NCBI GenBank assembly: GCA_029844215.1
Contig: CM056724.1
Span: forward strand, 7,124,307-7,188,306
Direction of reading: 5' to 3'
DNA from: Przewalskia tangutica
Taxonomy: Eukaryota > Streptophyta > Magnoliopsida > Solanales > Solanaceae
DNA length: 64,000 bases
Positions 11,740-23,105 of the stretch are shown here, in pieces (the stretch's first letter is position 1; each line of letters starts with the position of its first letter). The translations under genes were made by a program, and so were the position numbers. Below the pieces are notes generated by a model, which worked only from the letters and a program-made list of their open reading frames with translations, was not told the DNA's origin and searched no databases.

Positions 11740-14700
11740 TTAGTCGATGTAGTCCTCCTCTTTATCAGAAATTACTAGACTAGATACATTCTCTTCATCA
11801 GTGGCAACATCACTCAGAATTGTATCTTGTGTCTCTCCATCATCATTTTGGATGGGAGATTGATCTGCTTCTAGTTCTGGGGCAAGAGGTCCTTGAGGAT
11901 TTCCAAAAACAGTGCTAAATATGTGTCTATGGCATTCATCGCAAAAGTAAAAATAAGTAAAATGACCCTCGTATAAGAGCCTATGTATCATTGCATCTGG
12001 TAGGACTCGCTGCAAAAAATCACTTGTGGATGGCGGTACCACCATGTCTTCCATCCCCTGATAAAATTTGGAAATTTTAATTATGCACGAGATAAAGAAA
12101 CATGTTGGCGTAAATATGTACGTACATCATGAGGAATTATCTTGAATAACGGGAAGAGAAAAAAAGTATCGTCTAGAAGAGGATAGCGGACTCATCTTTA
12201 AGAATATAAACAGGTAAAGGAGATAATAACCAACCTGCCATACATGTATTTGACCAAGGAATCCAGTCAAGATTTCTTCTGTTTGACCATATAGAGATTT
12301 AACCCAATGTAGAATACCCTTTCCAGGGCGTTTCCTCTGTACTTTGAGGTCTGCAGGGCTAAAACCCCAATTTGAAACCTGCAAGACAGCCTCCTCCACA
12401 AACGGTTTTGCGTTCTTCTGTCGAACAGATTCTTCTAGATCTCTCTGCCAGAACTTTTCAAATGATGGGTGCTCCAGCAAAGCTTTATCCTGAAAAGGTT
12501 AGTCATTCTGTCGATTAGGATTTGTTGACCTGGGAAAATAAATGTGCCAAAGCCACTCAACCTCCACAGAATCTCTTATAAAACAATGTTGTTGTTTAAC
12601 TACAAATAAAGGGGTAAACAACTTTTTAGTTGTTTGATTTCTCTTTATCTCTTATTTCATTCATGAATCTACCTTAATAAGATGTGCACAATCAACTTAG
12701 CGGTGTTACTCTTGTTACACTATTTCATAGTTGTTGGTCAAGAATCAAGGTTACTCACTCTTATTCCAAGTGACAAGGCAAGCCGTGTTTCGATCGGGCC
12801 ATGGACTCCACTAAGGAAGCTTCTACGGTAAAAGTTAGGAAGTAGTCTTGGAAACTTCCTAGCTAATATATACATGGTTTTCTTCTTTGTTGTCCATTTC
12901 TTCCACATTTTACTCTTCTCCTCCTTGGTCATTTTTGGTTCATATGGATTAACCATTGGAGCGACCATGACTGCACCTGCAAATCCACTCGGCAATTAGA
13001 TTCAACTGCGAGAATATGACACGAACCTAAATTTTGGAAAATTTTATTGTGTCCACTTGGCCCTGAGAAGATGCTATAGAGTTGTAAAGTCTCCGACTCC
13101 ATGATAAACATCAAACATTTTGACTGACAGCAGCCAGCTTATCTAAATAATCTTGCATGTGCACTGGAGAGGGGAATGACATGCAATTTGCAAAAGCAAA
13201 GAAAAAGACCGTCTTACCTGCAATCCTGTCAGGAATGTATCTAAGGGCAGCCCAAGCATGCATACTTCCACCAGAGTATGCCACCACCCAGAATTTGTCG
13301 GTAACATTGACAGCATATGATAAATGTAGCATATCCATGGCTGATGATTCAAGGTTCCTGGAAGGATGAGGATCACTTTCTCCAAATCCCGGAAGATCAT
13401 ATGTTACCAAGCGAATACCATATTCTTCCAGTAGAGAAGCCTTGATGCCAGGTATTCCTGCTTGTTTTGGGAAGACAATCACACACCATTAATGCATATG
13501 CAAAAGCTTGTATAAACGACTAGCAGAATTGACCACTTTGATCTATGTTTGTTCGAGGTCAAAACAGAGAACAGGAAGAAGGGAAGTATAGCAGGGGTGA
13601 CCATATATAGTGTTGATTGGAAGGTTTAAGGACTAATATTTAGTTCAATACCTGCAAGCCGAGACGAGAGAAAAGAATGTGGAGCAATCATAGAAAATCT
13701 CGCCAGCTCAGCAGGAACGCCTTGCTGATGATAAGCCAAATGTCTACCGTCTGGGAGCAAAATTCGACTAGCACTTGGAGGATGTATATGCACTTTCTTG
13801 ACCAATGAAGTTGGATATACAATATCATTACTTGCAATCAGCACTGCAGATTAGCTTCAATCAGTAATTGTACGAGTAAAGGTACAGAAAGGGAGAACAT
13901 GAGAACATTTGCAAACACAGTGAGTTTGATGAACAAATGAAGGGCATCAAATTATCAACCCACTCTATAATCAATTTTTTCACAAATTCATGTGGAACAG
14001 CGAGAGGAACTCAATTGTTTTTTGGTTCTCTACCAGTTACTGCTAGCATTCTTGTCCTAATAGGAAAAATGACCTTGTGAAGCTCAAGCAGTAATCATGC
14101 ACATTATCAATCTGGGAATTTTCCACTCCATAAGCTCTGATGTTAAAAGTTGAAAGGAGAAGCTGTAGATGTTTGGTTTATGCAGACAAGCCTTTCTCCA
14201 TCCACATATATCAGACTCGTGACCGTAGTTCCTGCAGATTGTCGATCAATATATTTCATTTTTTATTCCTCTTATAGCAGCCTACTTTGTTAATCAACCA
14301 TGGTTGGTTGGAGCTGAATCCTTGTGTCCTACAGTGACCACAATCAGAGAAATTGTCTTCTAAATCTACAGTGTGAGAAACTTGAAACCATAGTTATACA
14401 AAATGGTTCGCCATTTCTGAAATTCAACCAGCAAAGACTATAAAAAAAGTCGAATGGGATAAATCAATTCTCTAAGGTGGGAAAATGTGAATTGTTCTTT
14501 TCTTTTTTACCACCCTTTGGGATTCGAGAATAAGGATGGTTTTCTAAATGCAATTCTAATAATTCTTGTTTTTTGCATCAAGCACAACCACTGAGATTCA
14601 AACTCATACATTCTCAGAGCCAAAATAACAACATCTCAGCAAACAGATAATTGCACAGCCTAACTTCAAACCAGCCTCATTCTATGAGAAATATGAGACC

Positions 14701-16619
14701 ATTGTAAAAATGTCCCTAGTTGAAGAGAATATATTACTTCAAAAATCAACATTACTAAAATCATATGATGCATAAAGGGGCAGCCCGGTGCACTAAGCTT
14801 CCGCTATGCACGGGGCCCGGGGAAGGGCCGGACCACTGAATTTTTTTCAAAATTCTCAGAGCCAAAATCACAACCATCTCAGTAACCAAATAACTAAAGC
14901 AACACCATGTTTTACAGCCTAACTTCAAACCAAGCTCTTCTATGATAAATATGTGATCATTGTAAACATTTCCCTAGTTGAAGAGAATATATTACTTCAA
15001 AATTCACAATTACTTGACATTTTATAAGCTCTTAAAAACAGAGAAAGTTCATCAAAATTCATCTTACATTCCGTTAAAAGCAAATGATAGAAGCTAAATT
15101 ACAGTTACCTGCAGAAGCAAAAAATAAGACAATATCAAACGAGCCTCATCTATGTGAAATATGTAATCATTGCAAATAAATTCCCTAGTTGAAGAGAATA
15201 TATCACTTCAAAACATCAAAATTACTTCAAATTTTGCAAGCTCTTAAAAAGCAGAGAAAGTTCATCAAAATTCATCTTACATCCCTAAAAGGCAAGCCAT
15301 AGAAGCTAAATTACAGTACCTGGACAAAAATATCAAACGACCCTCATGTATGAGAAATATGTGATCATTGTAAATATTCCCTAGTTGAAGAGAATACATT
15401 ACTTCAAACATCAACATTTCTTTAAATTTTGTAAGCTCTTAAAAAGCAGAGAAAGTTCATCAAAATTTCATCCTACATTCTCTTAAAAGCAAGCAATAGA
15501 AGCTAAATTGCAGTACATTTCCCTAGTTGAAGAGAATACATTACTTCAAAAATCAACATTATTTGAAATTTTGTAAGCTCTTAAAAATCATAGAAAAAAA
15601 GGCATCCGATGCACTAAGCTCCTGGTGTGGGCGGGTCGGACCACAAGGGTGTTGATCTTTGGAAAAAAGATAGAAAGTTCACAAAATTCATCTACATTTC
15701 CTTAAAAGCAAGCAATAGAAGCTAAATTACAGTACATTTCCCTAGTTGAAGATCATATATTACTTCAAACACCAATATTTCGTAAGCTCTTAAAAAGCAT
15801 AATAAGTTAATAAAAAATTATCCTAAATTACAGTACCTGCAGAAGCGAGGAATAAGACAAAAATTATCACACTCCAAACATGAGCCGGATCACGATCTTC
15901 CGGCAAGTATTCATTAAAAAAACTCAATTTCCTGCACAATTTATAACAAGGCACTCCAATTTTCCTCACAAGTATCGAATCCTCTTTAATCACACTTTGC
16001 TTCAACACATCCCTAACTCCTTTCCCAAACTCCACACTCATCTCTGCAAATCCTTTCGCAAACTCCACTGCATGAAATTTCCAGTTCTCAGCATCATTAC
16101 CTTTCATCTCCGCCGCCGTTGCCACACCAATTCCGCCTCCGTAACTGCTGAAAAATTGTAGCAAACCAAAATTGATTAGTATTTGATATTTTAATTCCTG
16201 CTTGTCTAGTTAGAATTTATAGTCAAATTTATACAACAACAGATTTTCCTGTTTTTAGTCAAAGTATTTTTTGTAGTATTATAACTTAGAATCAGATTTT
16301 TAAAATTTATCTTCAAATATATGTTTGGCCTTTTGAAAAATTATTTAAAAATTCTAAAATACACGTCTACACACAACTTTTAAGTTCCGAAAATCAACCA
16401 CTTCATAAATTTAAATTTTCAAATTTCGACTTCAAAATCTATTATAAATAGAGTGTTGCTAGCTATTTTTCATAATTTATGAGTTATGAATAAAATATAT
16501 TTTTTCCTTCAGTAACCACCTCCGATGGCGGAATACCTCGAATTGTACCGGATTTCGGTGTCACCGACAACACTAGCTACATTTTCTCTCCATGATAACG
16601 ATTCATGGACGTCAGCCAT
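11740..16619 (-). CDS. Membrane-anchored alpha/beta-hydrolase-fold protein, 7 exons
   Basis: Exons in coding order: 16619-16537, 16147-15837, 13843-13652, 13457-13218, 12976-12759, 12489-12235 and 12057-11740. All junctions are GT-AG, phases agree, and the product is 538 residues. The N-terminus begins MADVHESLSWRENVASVVGD. One hydrophobic segment at about 117-135 looks like a membrane anchor. The hydrolase fold follows: LPDGRHLAYHQQG (strand entry), YDLPGFGES, a nucleophile elbow AYSGG with Ser257, an acid in GMEDMVVP (Asp437) and the histidine in YEGHF (His465), so the triad is complete. It ends in an acidic tail of about 60 residues. It resembles plant hydrolases annotated only by fold; the substrate is unknown. 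The first exon was chosen because its phase-2 donor (GAG|GTATTC) joins exactly to the CAG acceptor upstream of SYGGG; it is the least certain part. Confidence 0.85.
14774..14845 (-). repeat. Au-like SINE 3' fragment
   Basis: It contains GGCAGCCCGGTGCACTAAGC and GGGCCCGGGGAAGGGCCGGA, the reverse complement of the conserved Au-SINE 3' half. It is inserted in a tandem repeat unit of hydrolase intron 2. Confidence 0.6.
15597..15660 (-). repeat. Au-like SINE fragment, more diverged
   Basis: GGCATCCGATGCACTAAGCTC followed by GGGTCGGACCACAAGGGT matches the same 3' region as the copy at 14774. It interrupts another unit of the intron array. Confidence 0.5.
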
Positions 16620-16662
16620 AGAAAATTCCTAAAACTCAAAATTCTTCAATAGCGTAAATTGT

Positions 16663-16665
16663 AAG

Positions 16666-16696
<31 letters not shown>

Positions 16697-16697
16697 C
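16663..16697. repeat. (CT)n(AT)n microsatellite upstream of the hydrolase start
   Basis: A CT tract runs directly into a TA tract just upstream of the predicted start at 16619. On the coding strand it is TA then GA, possibly within the promoter or 5' UTR. Confidence 0.75.
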
Positions 16698-17195
16698 TCT
16701 TTCTCTCACTATACAAACATATTTATATATATACATAGATTCCGATTCCTCTACTTTGTACACGTACATGTATATGTACAACAAAGATGTGTGTGTGTAT
16801 ATATCTATTAGAAATGGTGTTGTGTGTATGTCATTGTGTAAGCTTTTTTTTTTGGATTTTGTTACGCCATTGATGATGAAAAAGTAGGTTTATTAAGTGA
16901 AGAAATTGTAGGGGTCAAAATGTAATTATAGGAAATATAGGGGGTCAAAGTGTAATTATAGGAAAATATAGTTGGTCAAAATTTTCCTCTGTCGCTATAT
17001 AACAAAGGTATATGTGCTTGCCAAGTGTGGTTAATCGACTGACGTGGTTTGCGGTGCGCTTATCATACCGATTCTGTGCTTGTACTTCGAAAGAAGTAGC
17101 CATGCTTCTTTGTCAAAAACAACAAAGGTATATGTAATTCTACCTTTGCGTGTATGAACAAAGACGTAAATGGTGTTTTGTATGTCAATGTGTTA

Positions 17196-17463
17196 CTCCC
17201 TCCGGGTCAAATTATTTATCGTGATTATTAAAAATAGTTATCTTAAATTATTTGTCATTTTGAAAATTCAAAGCATAACTAATATTTTTTCATTTTACCT
17301 TTTATCATTATTGAAGATGACACACAAATAGAGTAAATATTTAATGAAAAGAAATTATAAATTAGATATAAATAAAAATAAAATAGGTCAAATAATCCTC
17401 CTGATTAATATATGTTAAAGGGTATATAAATAAAAAACGATAAATAATTTGAGAGGAATAGAG
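17196..17463. mobile_element. Stowaway-like MITE (268 bp)
   Basis: Termini CTCCCTCCGGGTCAAATTAT and the reverse of ATAATTTGAGAGGAATAGAG match as inverted repeats. TA flanks both sides (17194-17195 and 17464-17465). It splits copy B of the local duplication. Confidence 0.8.
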
Positions 17464-17513
17464 TATTGTGTAAGTTTTTTTGGATTTTGTTTTCGCCATT
17501 CATAATCAAAAAG

Positions 17514-17735
17514 TTGAGTCCGCTTGGGCAGTTCAATTGATTTCGTTGGAATATTTGAAGCAATAACCAATGATCAAATCTCGTCAGCGGGAGTGTGAGG
17601 TTTCTTCTTGAAATAAAGAAGGGTCTCTTGTGTGCAACGTGGTACTAGTCTAACCTTTAAAATCAATTGAGATTTACCTCCTTCACATACCTGTCGGACC
17701 GGGGTGTGGGGCTCCTTACACATTTTTGGAGCAAA
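17514..17735 (+). mobile_element. SINE-like insertion with imperfect 14-bp target duplication
   Basis: The insert separates CATAATCAAAAAGT from GATAATGAAAAAGT, which are contiguous in the undisturbed copy A (GATGATGAAAAAGT). It contains a tRNA-like box A (TGGGCAGTTCAATTG). The insertion is supported by the empty site in copy A; the SINE class is inferred. Confidence 0.55.
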
Positions 17736-18339
17736 GATAATGAAAAAGTAGGTTTCTTAAGTGAAGGGAGTTGGGGGGTCAAAGTGTAATTAGAGGAAAA
17801 TAGAGGAGGTGGTAGGTAGAGTGATGGGTGGATAAAGGGTTGAGATTTAGCCACGTAAGGAAGAGAGGCGTCAGAAGAAAGTGGAGTGAGGTGGTGACAG
17901 TAATGGGGTGGGACCGTGGGGGTAGTGGTGGGGACGTGTTGGTTTTGGTTTGTTTTATTGAGATTTGAAAGAGTAACCAACGTTACCTTGTATTTTCCGG
18001 GAAACTTTCGGTAATGATAGTCTTACTTGATTCTCTCTTTTTTTTCTTCACTCTATTTGAGTGAAAAATATTGGGTGGAAGTAAAATGTGGTTAGCTATT
18101 GACTTTGAAATTAAGTAGGCATTTGATCGTGAAATTTTTTATATTTTTTTGAATTTTAAGGTAAGAATTGAAGATGAAGTTGTATTTGATTATAATTTTT
18201 GCAAAAATATTAAGCTGTTTGAATGTATTGAAAATGAAAATAAAGTGAAAATTAGATTTTAGGTGTTTTTCAAATACAATTCCAAATCATATTTAGAATT
18301 TTCATGATCAAACATTAATGGTAAGAATGGATTTTGAAC

Positions 18340-18560
18340 CTAACTTAACCTCAAAAGCTAGCTTGTAGGGTGAGGATTGCCCAAATACATATAAGAGTTC
18401 ATGTTTTCATTCCATTACCGATGTGAGACTGTTAACACTCCCCCGCACGCTCAGACCCCATTAACTGAAGCGTGAATAATATAATTTGGGAGCCCAACAT
18501 CAGTGAACAATGAATTGAAATGACTCTGACTCTGATACCATAATTTTTCGTTTCTCATGC
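18340..18560 (-). repeat. Retroelement leader or TRIM-like fragment
   Basis: It contains CCGATGTGAGACTGTTAACA and ends with CTCTGATACCA, the reverse complement of a tRNA-Met primer-binding site. A related block occurs at about 52990-53330. Boundaries are unclear. Confidence 0.4.
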
Positions 18561-18594
18561 CCCCATACCTCCCCTCAAGATGGAAAAACCGAAA

Positions 18595-19907
18595 GAATTC
18601 TCTGAACCATTAATAATATGATTTGTACCCTTCTTTTTCATGTGTCTCTCCCCCCTAATTTTTGGGTATATGCCCTAAAAATGGCAGAAAACATTCTCAA
18701 CATTTTATCTACCCGTACGATTCAAAATAGGACACCCACCGAAATTCTCTACCGTCGGATCCCCACATATGACCACCTTAGAATTTTTGGTTGTCTGTGT
18801 TACCCAAATATGACATCCACGGCACCTCACTATGTTCACTCATACGTCAGTCCCTCACTATGTGTGTTGTCTCTGTAAGTCACTATATGGCCTAAAGCAG
18901 ACCACCGTGCGTGGTATGATCGTTTTGCCAGGTATATTTTGCATATTGGGTTTGTATGCAGCAAAAGTGATACATCACTTTTCATTTTTCATCGAGGTAG
19001 TAGCATTGCTTACTTATTACTGTACGTGGATGGTATTATTCTTTGCCTCCTCAAATGGGTTAAAAAATGAGATTATTACTTTGCTTAAGACCGAATTTGC
19101 AATGACTGATTTGGGCAAGCTGAGTTATTTCTCGGGGATATCAATGACGAATTGCATAGTTATGCCTACTCCAGTTGATTCAAAATCTAAACTCATTGCT
19201 ATGGATGATGCTTCAGTCTTTGATTTTACTCTGTATAGGAGCCTTGCAGGTGCACTTCAGTATCTCACATTTATAAGGCCAGACATTGTTTATGTTGTTC
19301 ATCAGGTATGCCTATTTATGCATGCCCCCAGGGAATCTCATTTCACTGCCCTTAAGCGTATCATCTGATACATTAATGACACACTTGATTATGGTTTGCA
19401 CCTTTACCCATCTGCCCCAAACAAGTTGTTCTCGTATACGGATGCAGATTGGGCAAGGTGTCCGGACACGCGACGCTCCACCTTCGGCTTTTGTATTTTT
19501 TAGGGATAATTTGATTTCATGGTCTACCAAGCGACAGACCACCCATCTCTTTCCAGTGTCGAGGCTGAGTACAGATGCGTTGCAAATGTGGTAGCTGAGA
19601 TTTGTTGGCTCAGAAATTTATTGTTAGAACTTTAGTGTCCTTTGCGTCAGACATCTATTGTGTACTGTGATAACATCTCTGCAATCTACCTTTCTCACAA
19701 CCCGGTTCAACATCAGCGAGCCAAGCACGTTGAGATGGACATACATTTCGTTCGTGAGAAAGTTGCGCTAGGCCATGTCAGAGTGTAACATGTTCCCTCA
19801 TCATATCAGTATGAAGATATATTTACTAAAGGACTTCCAGACAGTTATTTCTTGACTTCAGATCTAGTCTCAGCGTCCGGCCTCCTCCCGCTCCGACTGA
19901 GGGGGTG
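18595..19907 (+). mobile_element. Deleted Ty1-copia remnant (integrase, RT and RNase H pieces)
   Basis: Integrase C-terminal coding (NFWVYALKMAENILN ... RIFGCLCYPN) at 18618-18830 jumps directly to reverse transcriptase sequence (CKSLYGLKQ) at about 18870, so about half of pol is deleted. Further RT sequence (TEFAMTDLGKLSYF; MPTPVDSKSKL; LAGALQYLTF) and an RNase H remnant follow to about 19880. A second deletion removes the segment between the DLGKLSYF and MPTPVDSK blocks. Frameshifts and stops abound. The preserved blocks match the element at 63113-64000, so both belong to one family. Confidence 0.85.
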
Positions 19908-20095
19908 TGTAAACGTGTATAGTAGTATAATAAAATTCCTACACATAATTAGAATATTATGTAAATATAATTATGGTAAGACTAGGATTCCTCTTGTATA
20001 TGAGACTAGGATGTGATGAATATTATACACTATATATTGATATTAATAAGAAATACTCCATAAAGAAAATTAATATCACTTACAAATATTATTAT
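19908..20095 (+). repeat. Probable 3' LTR of the 18.6-kb copia remnant
   Basis: A purine tract GAGGGGGTG precedes TGTAAACGTGTATAG, as at the homologous junction near 63112. The right end is not resolved because no 5' copy is available. Confidence 0.5.
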
Positions 20096-20179
20096 TATTA
20101 CTATTATTTCTATCTTGTTAATCAATTTTTTTTTCTATTTGACTGCAATTTTTGTAATAATGTTACAAGTACTTTTTAA

Positions 20180-20720
20180 CTATAAGAAATTTGATCTAGG
20201 ATACTACTATGTACTTTCAATGCACGTAATACAAAAAATTGAACACATTAATCCTCATACTTCAAAATTTGTTACTCCTATGAGTGTATCTTTTGATTTA
20301 GGATACTATTTATAGTTCTGTCATTTATTTCCGTCTACCTAATTATTTTACTTTAGTGGACAAAATTTAAAAGATGGTAGGTACCTACTACAAATAGTTA
20401 GAGATGCCCGTGAAATGACTTGAATACGATATATAAAACTCGTTTAATTTAACTTATTAAAAAAGTTGGTAAGTATTGATGGCTGAAAATTACTTTTAAA
20501 TATTGAAGCTTATTTTTTTAATATATTAATAGTTACGTGTTTAAATGAAAGTGCTAAAACTAATAATAAGTAGTCAGTGTGTTTAGTAAAAAGATAACTA
20601 TAACCACTTTTTTATTAAAATAACTTAATTCCTTAAAGCTTTTTACAAAAGATATAAATTTAAAAGTATTTTTATATAAAAAAGTATGAATGATAAAAAT
20701 AAAATAGAGAAATAAATAAA
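20180..20720. other. AT-rich intergenic sequence
   Basis: No coding or element signature is seen. Confidence 0.45.
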
Positions 20721-20725
20721 AGTTA

Positions 20726-21230
20726 CTTCCTCAGTCTAAAAAAGATTGTTTTAGTTTGACTTGATACGGAGTCTAAAATTAAAGAAAGACTTTTGAAATG
20801 ACTGGTAAAAAACAAGCCTTAGGTCCTCCGGGGCATAGTCCAGTGGCAAAGCCTGAACGCTATAAGATGCTCTGGCATGGACAGCGTGAGTTCGATTTCC
20901 CGCAAACACGTAAGAATCTGCGTGTTTGGAATGGACTTGTCTCATCGGTTAACAGACGCTCCCGAACCGCCACCAAGCACATTCCGCGATTTACTGGTAA
21001 TAATGTTGAAGGACCGGTGCTATTACTCCGGCGACGCCCGCGCAGGTAATACCAATGAAGTAGTCGGTATGGCGCAGAAAACTGACTATCAAAAAAAAAA
21101 CAAGTCTTAGATATTTGTGTGACTGTAAATCATCTCATAAAGTTAAATTATTTTTAAATATAGAAATATAGTGATTTTTTTTAGACAGACTAATAAGAAA
21201 AGTAAGACAATCGTTTTGGGACGGAGAAAG
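20726..21230. mobile_element. Stowaway-like MITE containing a nested SINE
   Basis: The left end CTTCCTCAGTCTAAAAAAGA pairs with the reverse complement of the right end (TTTTGGGACGGAGAAAG). TA lies at 20724-20725 and 21231-21232. The interior is interrupted by a GC-richer SINE at about 20823-21094. Confidence 0.75.
20823..21094 (+). mobile_element. tRNA-derived SINE with about 16-bp target duplication
   Basis: Flanks AAAAAACAAGCCTTAG (20807-20822) and AAAAACAAGTCTTAG (ending 21110) are near-identical. The head GGGGCATAGTCCAGTGGC and the B-box-like GAGTTCGATTTCCC indicate a tRNA-related pol III promoter. It ends in an A-run. Confidence 0.75.
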
Positions 21231-21716
21231 TACGTTTTAGGAAGAGTTCCGGAAACTATAAAAGATATTAGGAATAAAATCGTAAAATTTTATCAAAATC
21301 AAAAATATTTATAAGTTGTAAAACCGCAAGCTAGAAATGATCAATTTATGATTTTAATTTATTTTTATTTATAATCATTTTTAATATTTACAAAATATAT
21401 AAATAAACTAAAAAAATGCTTTTAAACTAGTTTAATCAGTTTATAAAATTAATCAAACACATTCATGTATGTGTGAGTCATCATAGGTGGATTTAGGTCA
21501 TTGATGCACGTGAATTTATGATATATTCATAAATTTAGATATTTTATGTACAAGAATTAATCTAATATTATCTGATGCCCTTATACTCAAAAAAGGCTAA
21601 ATGTTGTGCTTGCTTAAACGTTGAATTATTTATCCTAAGAAGAGGAGGCAATTCTCACTTAAACTTTCTTTTTTCTTCTTTTTAGTGATGCACCAATGTT
21701 TAAAAAAATCTAGGGG

Positions 21717-22556
21717 AAAAGGGTAACAAAATAACCCTCTATTTTGTAAAAAAGGCTAAAAATATCATCCGTTATGAATTTGGGTCAATAATATCCCTCT
21801 ACATTGGAAAATAAAAATACCCATCTCTTAATGTAAATTCCCAAATCATCCAAAAAAAACTTGATTTTATTTTTTTAAATCCGCTTCAAAATATAGTAAT
21901 TTTTTTTTAAAAAAAAAACCTATTTTTTTTAATTAAATCTGAAAAAATATTTTTAAAAAAAAATCTTTAAACAGGAAAAACCGTTTTTTTAAAACAATCA
22001 ATGTGGACAATTAAAAAAAAGTTTTAATTTTTTGAATAAAAACACTTTTCCAGATTTAATTTTTAAAAAATATATATTTTAAAAAAAATCATTTTTCCAT
22101 ATTTTAGAGCGGGTTTAAAAATTAAAATCGGGTTATTTTGGGTGATTTGGAAATTTCAGTTAAGATAAGGGTATGTTTACCCGCATGAGTGTAGCTCAGT
22201 TGGTTTCAGGGTGGCAGATTACTCCCAAGAAGGCAGATTCGAGCCCTGGCAGCCGCAGTGTGGGAGTTCATTTCTTCTTTGTGAGGGATGACTTCTTGTG
22301 GGCACCAGACACTTTGCCTCCCACCTAGTGGGCCGCTGAGTACCATGATTTACCTTCCTCCACCAATCTCGAAGGGGGCGCATGAAGCGAGGATTTCGCT
22401 GGCTTCTCAAGATAAAGGTATGTTTTCTCTTTTCGAAAGTAGATAGGTATTTTAGTCATTTCTCAAAGTTGAGGGATATTGCTTACCCAAATTCATACAG
22501 GGAGATATTTTTAATCCTTTTCGCGAAGTAAATGAATATTTTTGACCCTTTACCCA
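21717..22556. mobile_element. Large foldback element (non-autonomous DNA transposon)
   Basis: The left half (about 21717-21950) is the inverted counterpart of the right half (about 22040-22178 plus 22410-22556). Example pairs are GGCTAAAAATATCATCC with GGAGATATTTTTAATCC, and CCCAAATCATCCAAAA with TTTTGGGTGATTTGG. There is no coding capacity. The right arm is split by a SINE. A clean target duplication was not identified. Confidence 0.7.
22179..22409 (+). mobile_element. tRNA-derived SINE with 16-bp target duplication, nested in the foldback
   Basis: The direct repeats AGATAAGGGTATGTTT (22163-22178) and AGATAAAGGTATGTTT (22410-22425) flank the insert. Box A is TGTAGCTCAGTTGG and box B is GATTCGAGCCCTGG. 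It is GC-richer than its host element. Confidence 0.8.
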
Positions 22557-22985
22557 AATCCTAAATTAGACTCTATGTGAGTGAGAGCTCGCGTGAACTA
22601 GAAAAAGCCGCATGCAATAATGAAGATGAGAGTGCTTAGAGTAGAGGTAGCGCATGCGGGGATATATGCATTAAATAATGTAAAATAAAATAAGAGGAAC
22701 AAGAACTAATTAAAGAATGAAGAAAAAGGAGAATAGTTGAAAATTCGCACGTGGAATCTATACCATTACCCATACATACACTGATACGCAATGATATACG
22801 AATAAATTAGGTAGTGGTCGCCCAGCGTAAGTGATGCGAAACACAGACTGTAAGCATTACATTACAACCAAGAGATCCCCCAACTCATTTTGATTCCATG
22901 AAATATACATAATACTCACACAAATCAAAGATAGGAGGTGAAGTAGAAGAAGGAGAAAAATGTAATTTTACATACATCACATCAA
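22557..22985. other. Intergenic sequence, nothing recognised
   Basis: No exon, tRNA or element boundary is seen. Confidence 0.4.
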
Positions 22986-22990
22986 TTAAA

Positions 22991-23105
22991 TGGCAGTCTG
23001 GTACACTAAGTTCATGCTATGCACGAGGTCCGAAGAAAGATCAGACTACAGGGGTCTATTATACGCAAATTTACCCTGAATTTATGCAAGAGATTGTTTA
23101 CCAAT
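22991..23105 (-). repeat. Au-like SINE 3' half
   Basis: GGCAGTCTGGTACACTAAGTTC, GCACGAGGTCCG, CAGACTACAGGGGTCTATTA and TACGCAAATTTACCCTG follow the Au-SINE order in reverse orientation, diverged from the other copies. Confidence 0.6.

Larger units (their letters stand above)
14690..15840 (-). repeat. Degenerate tandem repeats (about 6 copies, about 190 bp) in hydrolase intron 2
   Basis: A unit with CCCTAGTTGAAGAGAATA, CTCTTAAAAAGCAGAGAAAG and AGAAGCTAAATTACAGTACC recurs at roughly 14700, 14960, 15170, 15380, 15510 and 15740. The last copy ends at the true exon 2 donor (15837/15836). At least one upstream copy (about 15110-15140) carries a diverged duplicate of the exon end plus donor. The array appears to have expanded from the exon-intron border. 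Two copies are interrupted by Au-like SINE fragments. Confidence 0.8.
16805..17800. repeat. Tandem duplication upstream of the hydrolase, one copy interrupted by a MITE and a SINE
   Basis: Copy A (about 16814-16975) contains ATGGTGTTGTGTGTATGTCA, then GGATTTTGTTACGCCATT, AAGTAGGTTTATTAAGTGAAG and GGGTCAAAATGTAATTATAGG. Copy B has the same blocks in order at 17168-17195, 17464-17513 and 17736-17800. These are separated by a Stowaway MITE (17196-17463) and a SINE-like insert (about 17514-17735). Confidence 0.7.

Noticed and set aside
17663..17980. 105-codon Pro/Ser/Thr-rich frame on the minus strand
   Set aside because: It spans a SINE end and a duplicated non-coding block and has low complexity without a domain; it is an accidental frame.
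20798..21110. Two overlapping plus-strand frames in GC-rich DNA
   Set aside because: They lie within a SINE with target duplications; the GC content reflects the tRNA-derived sequence, not coding.
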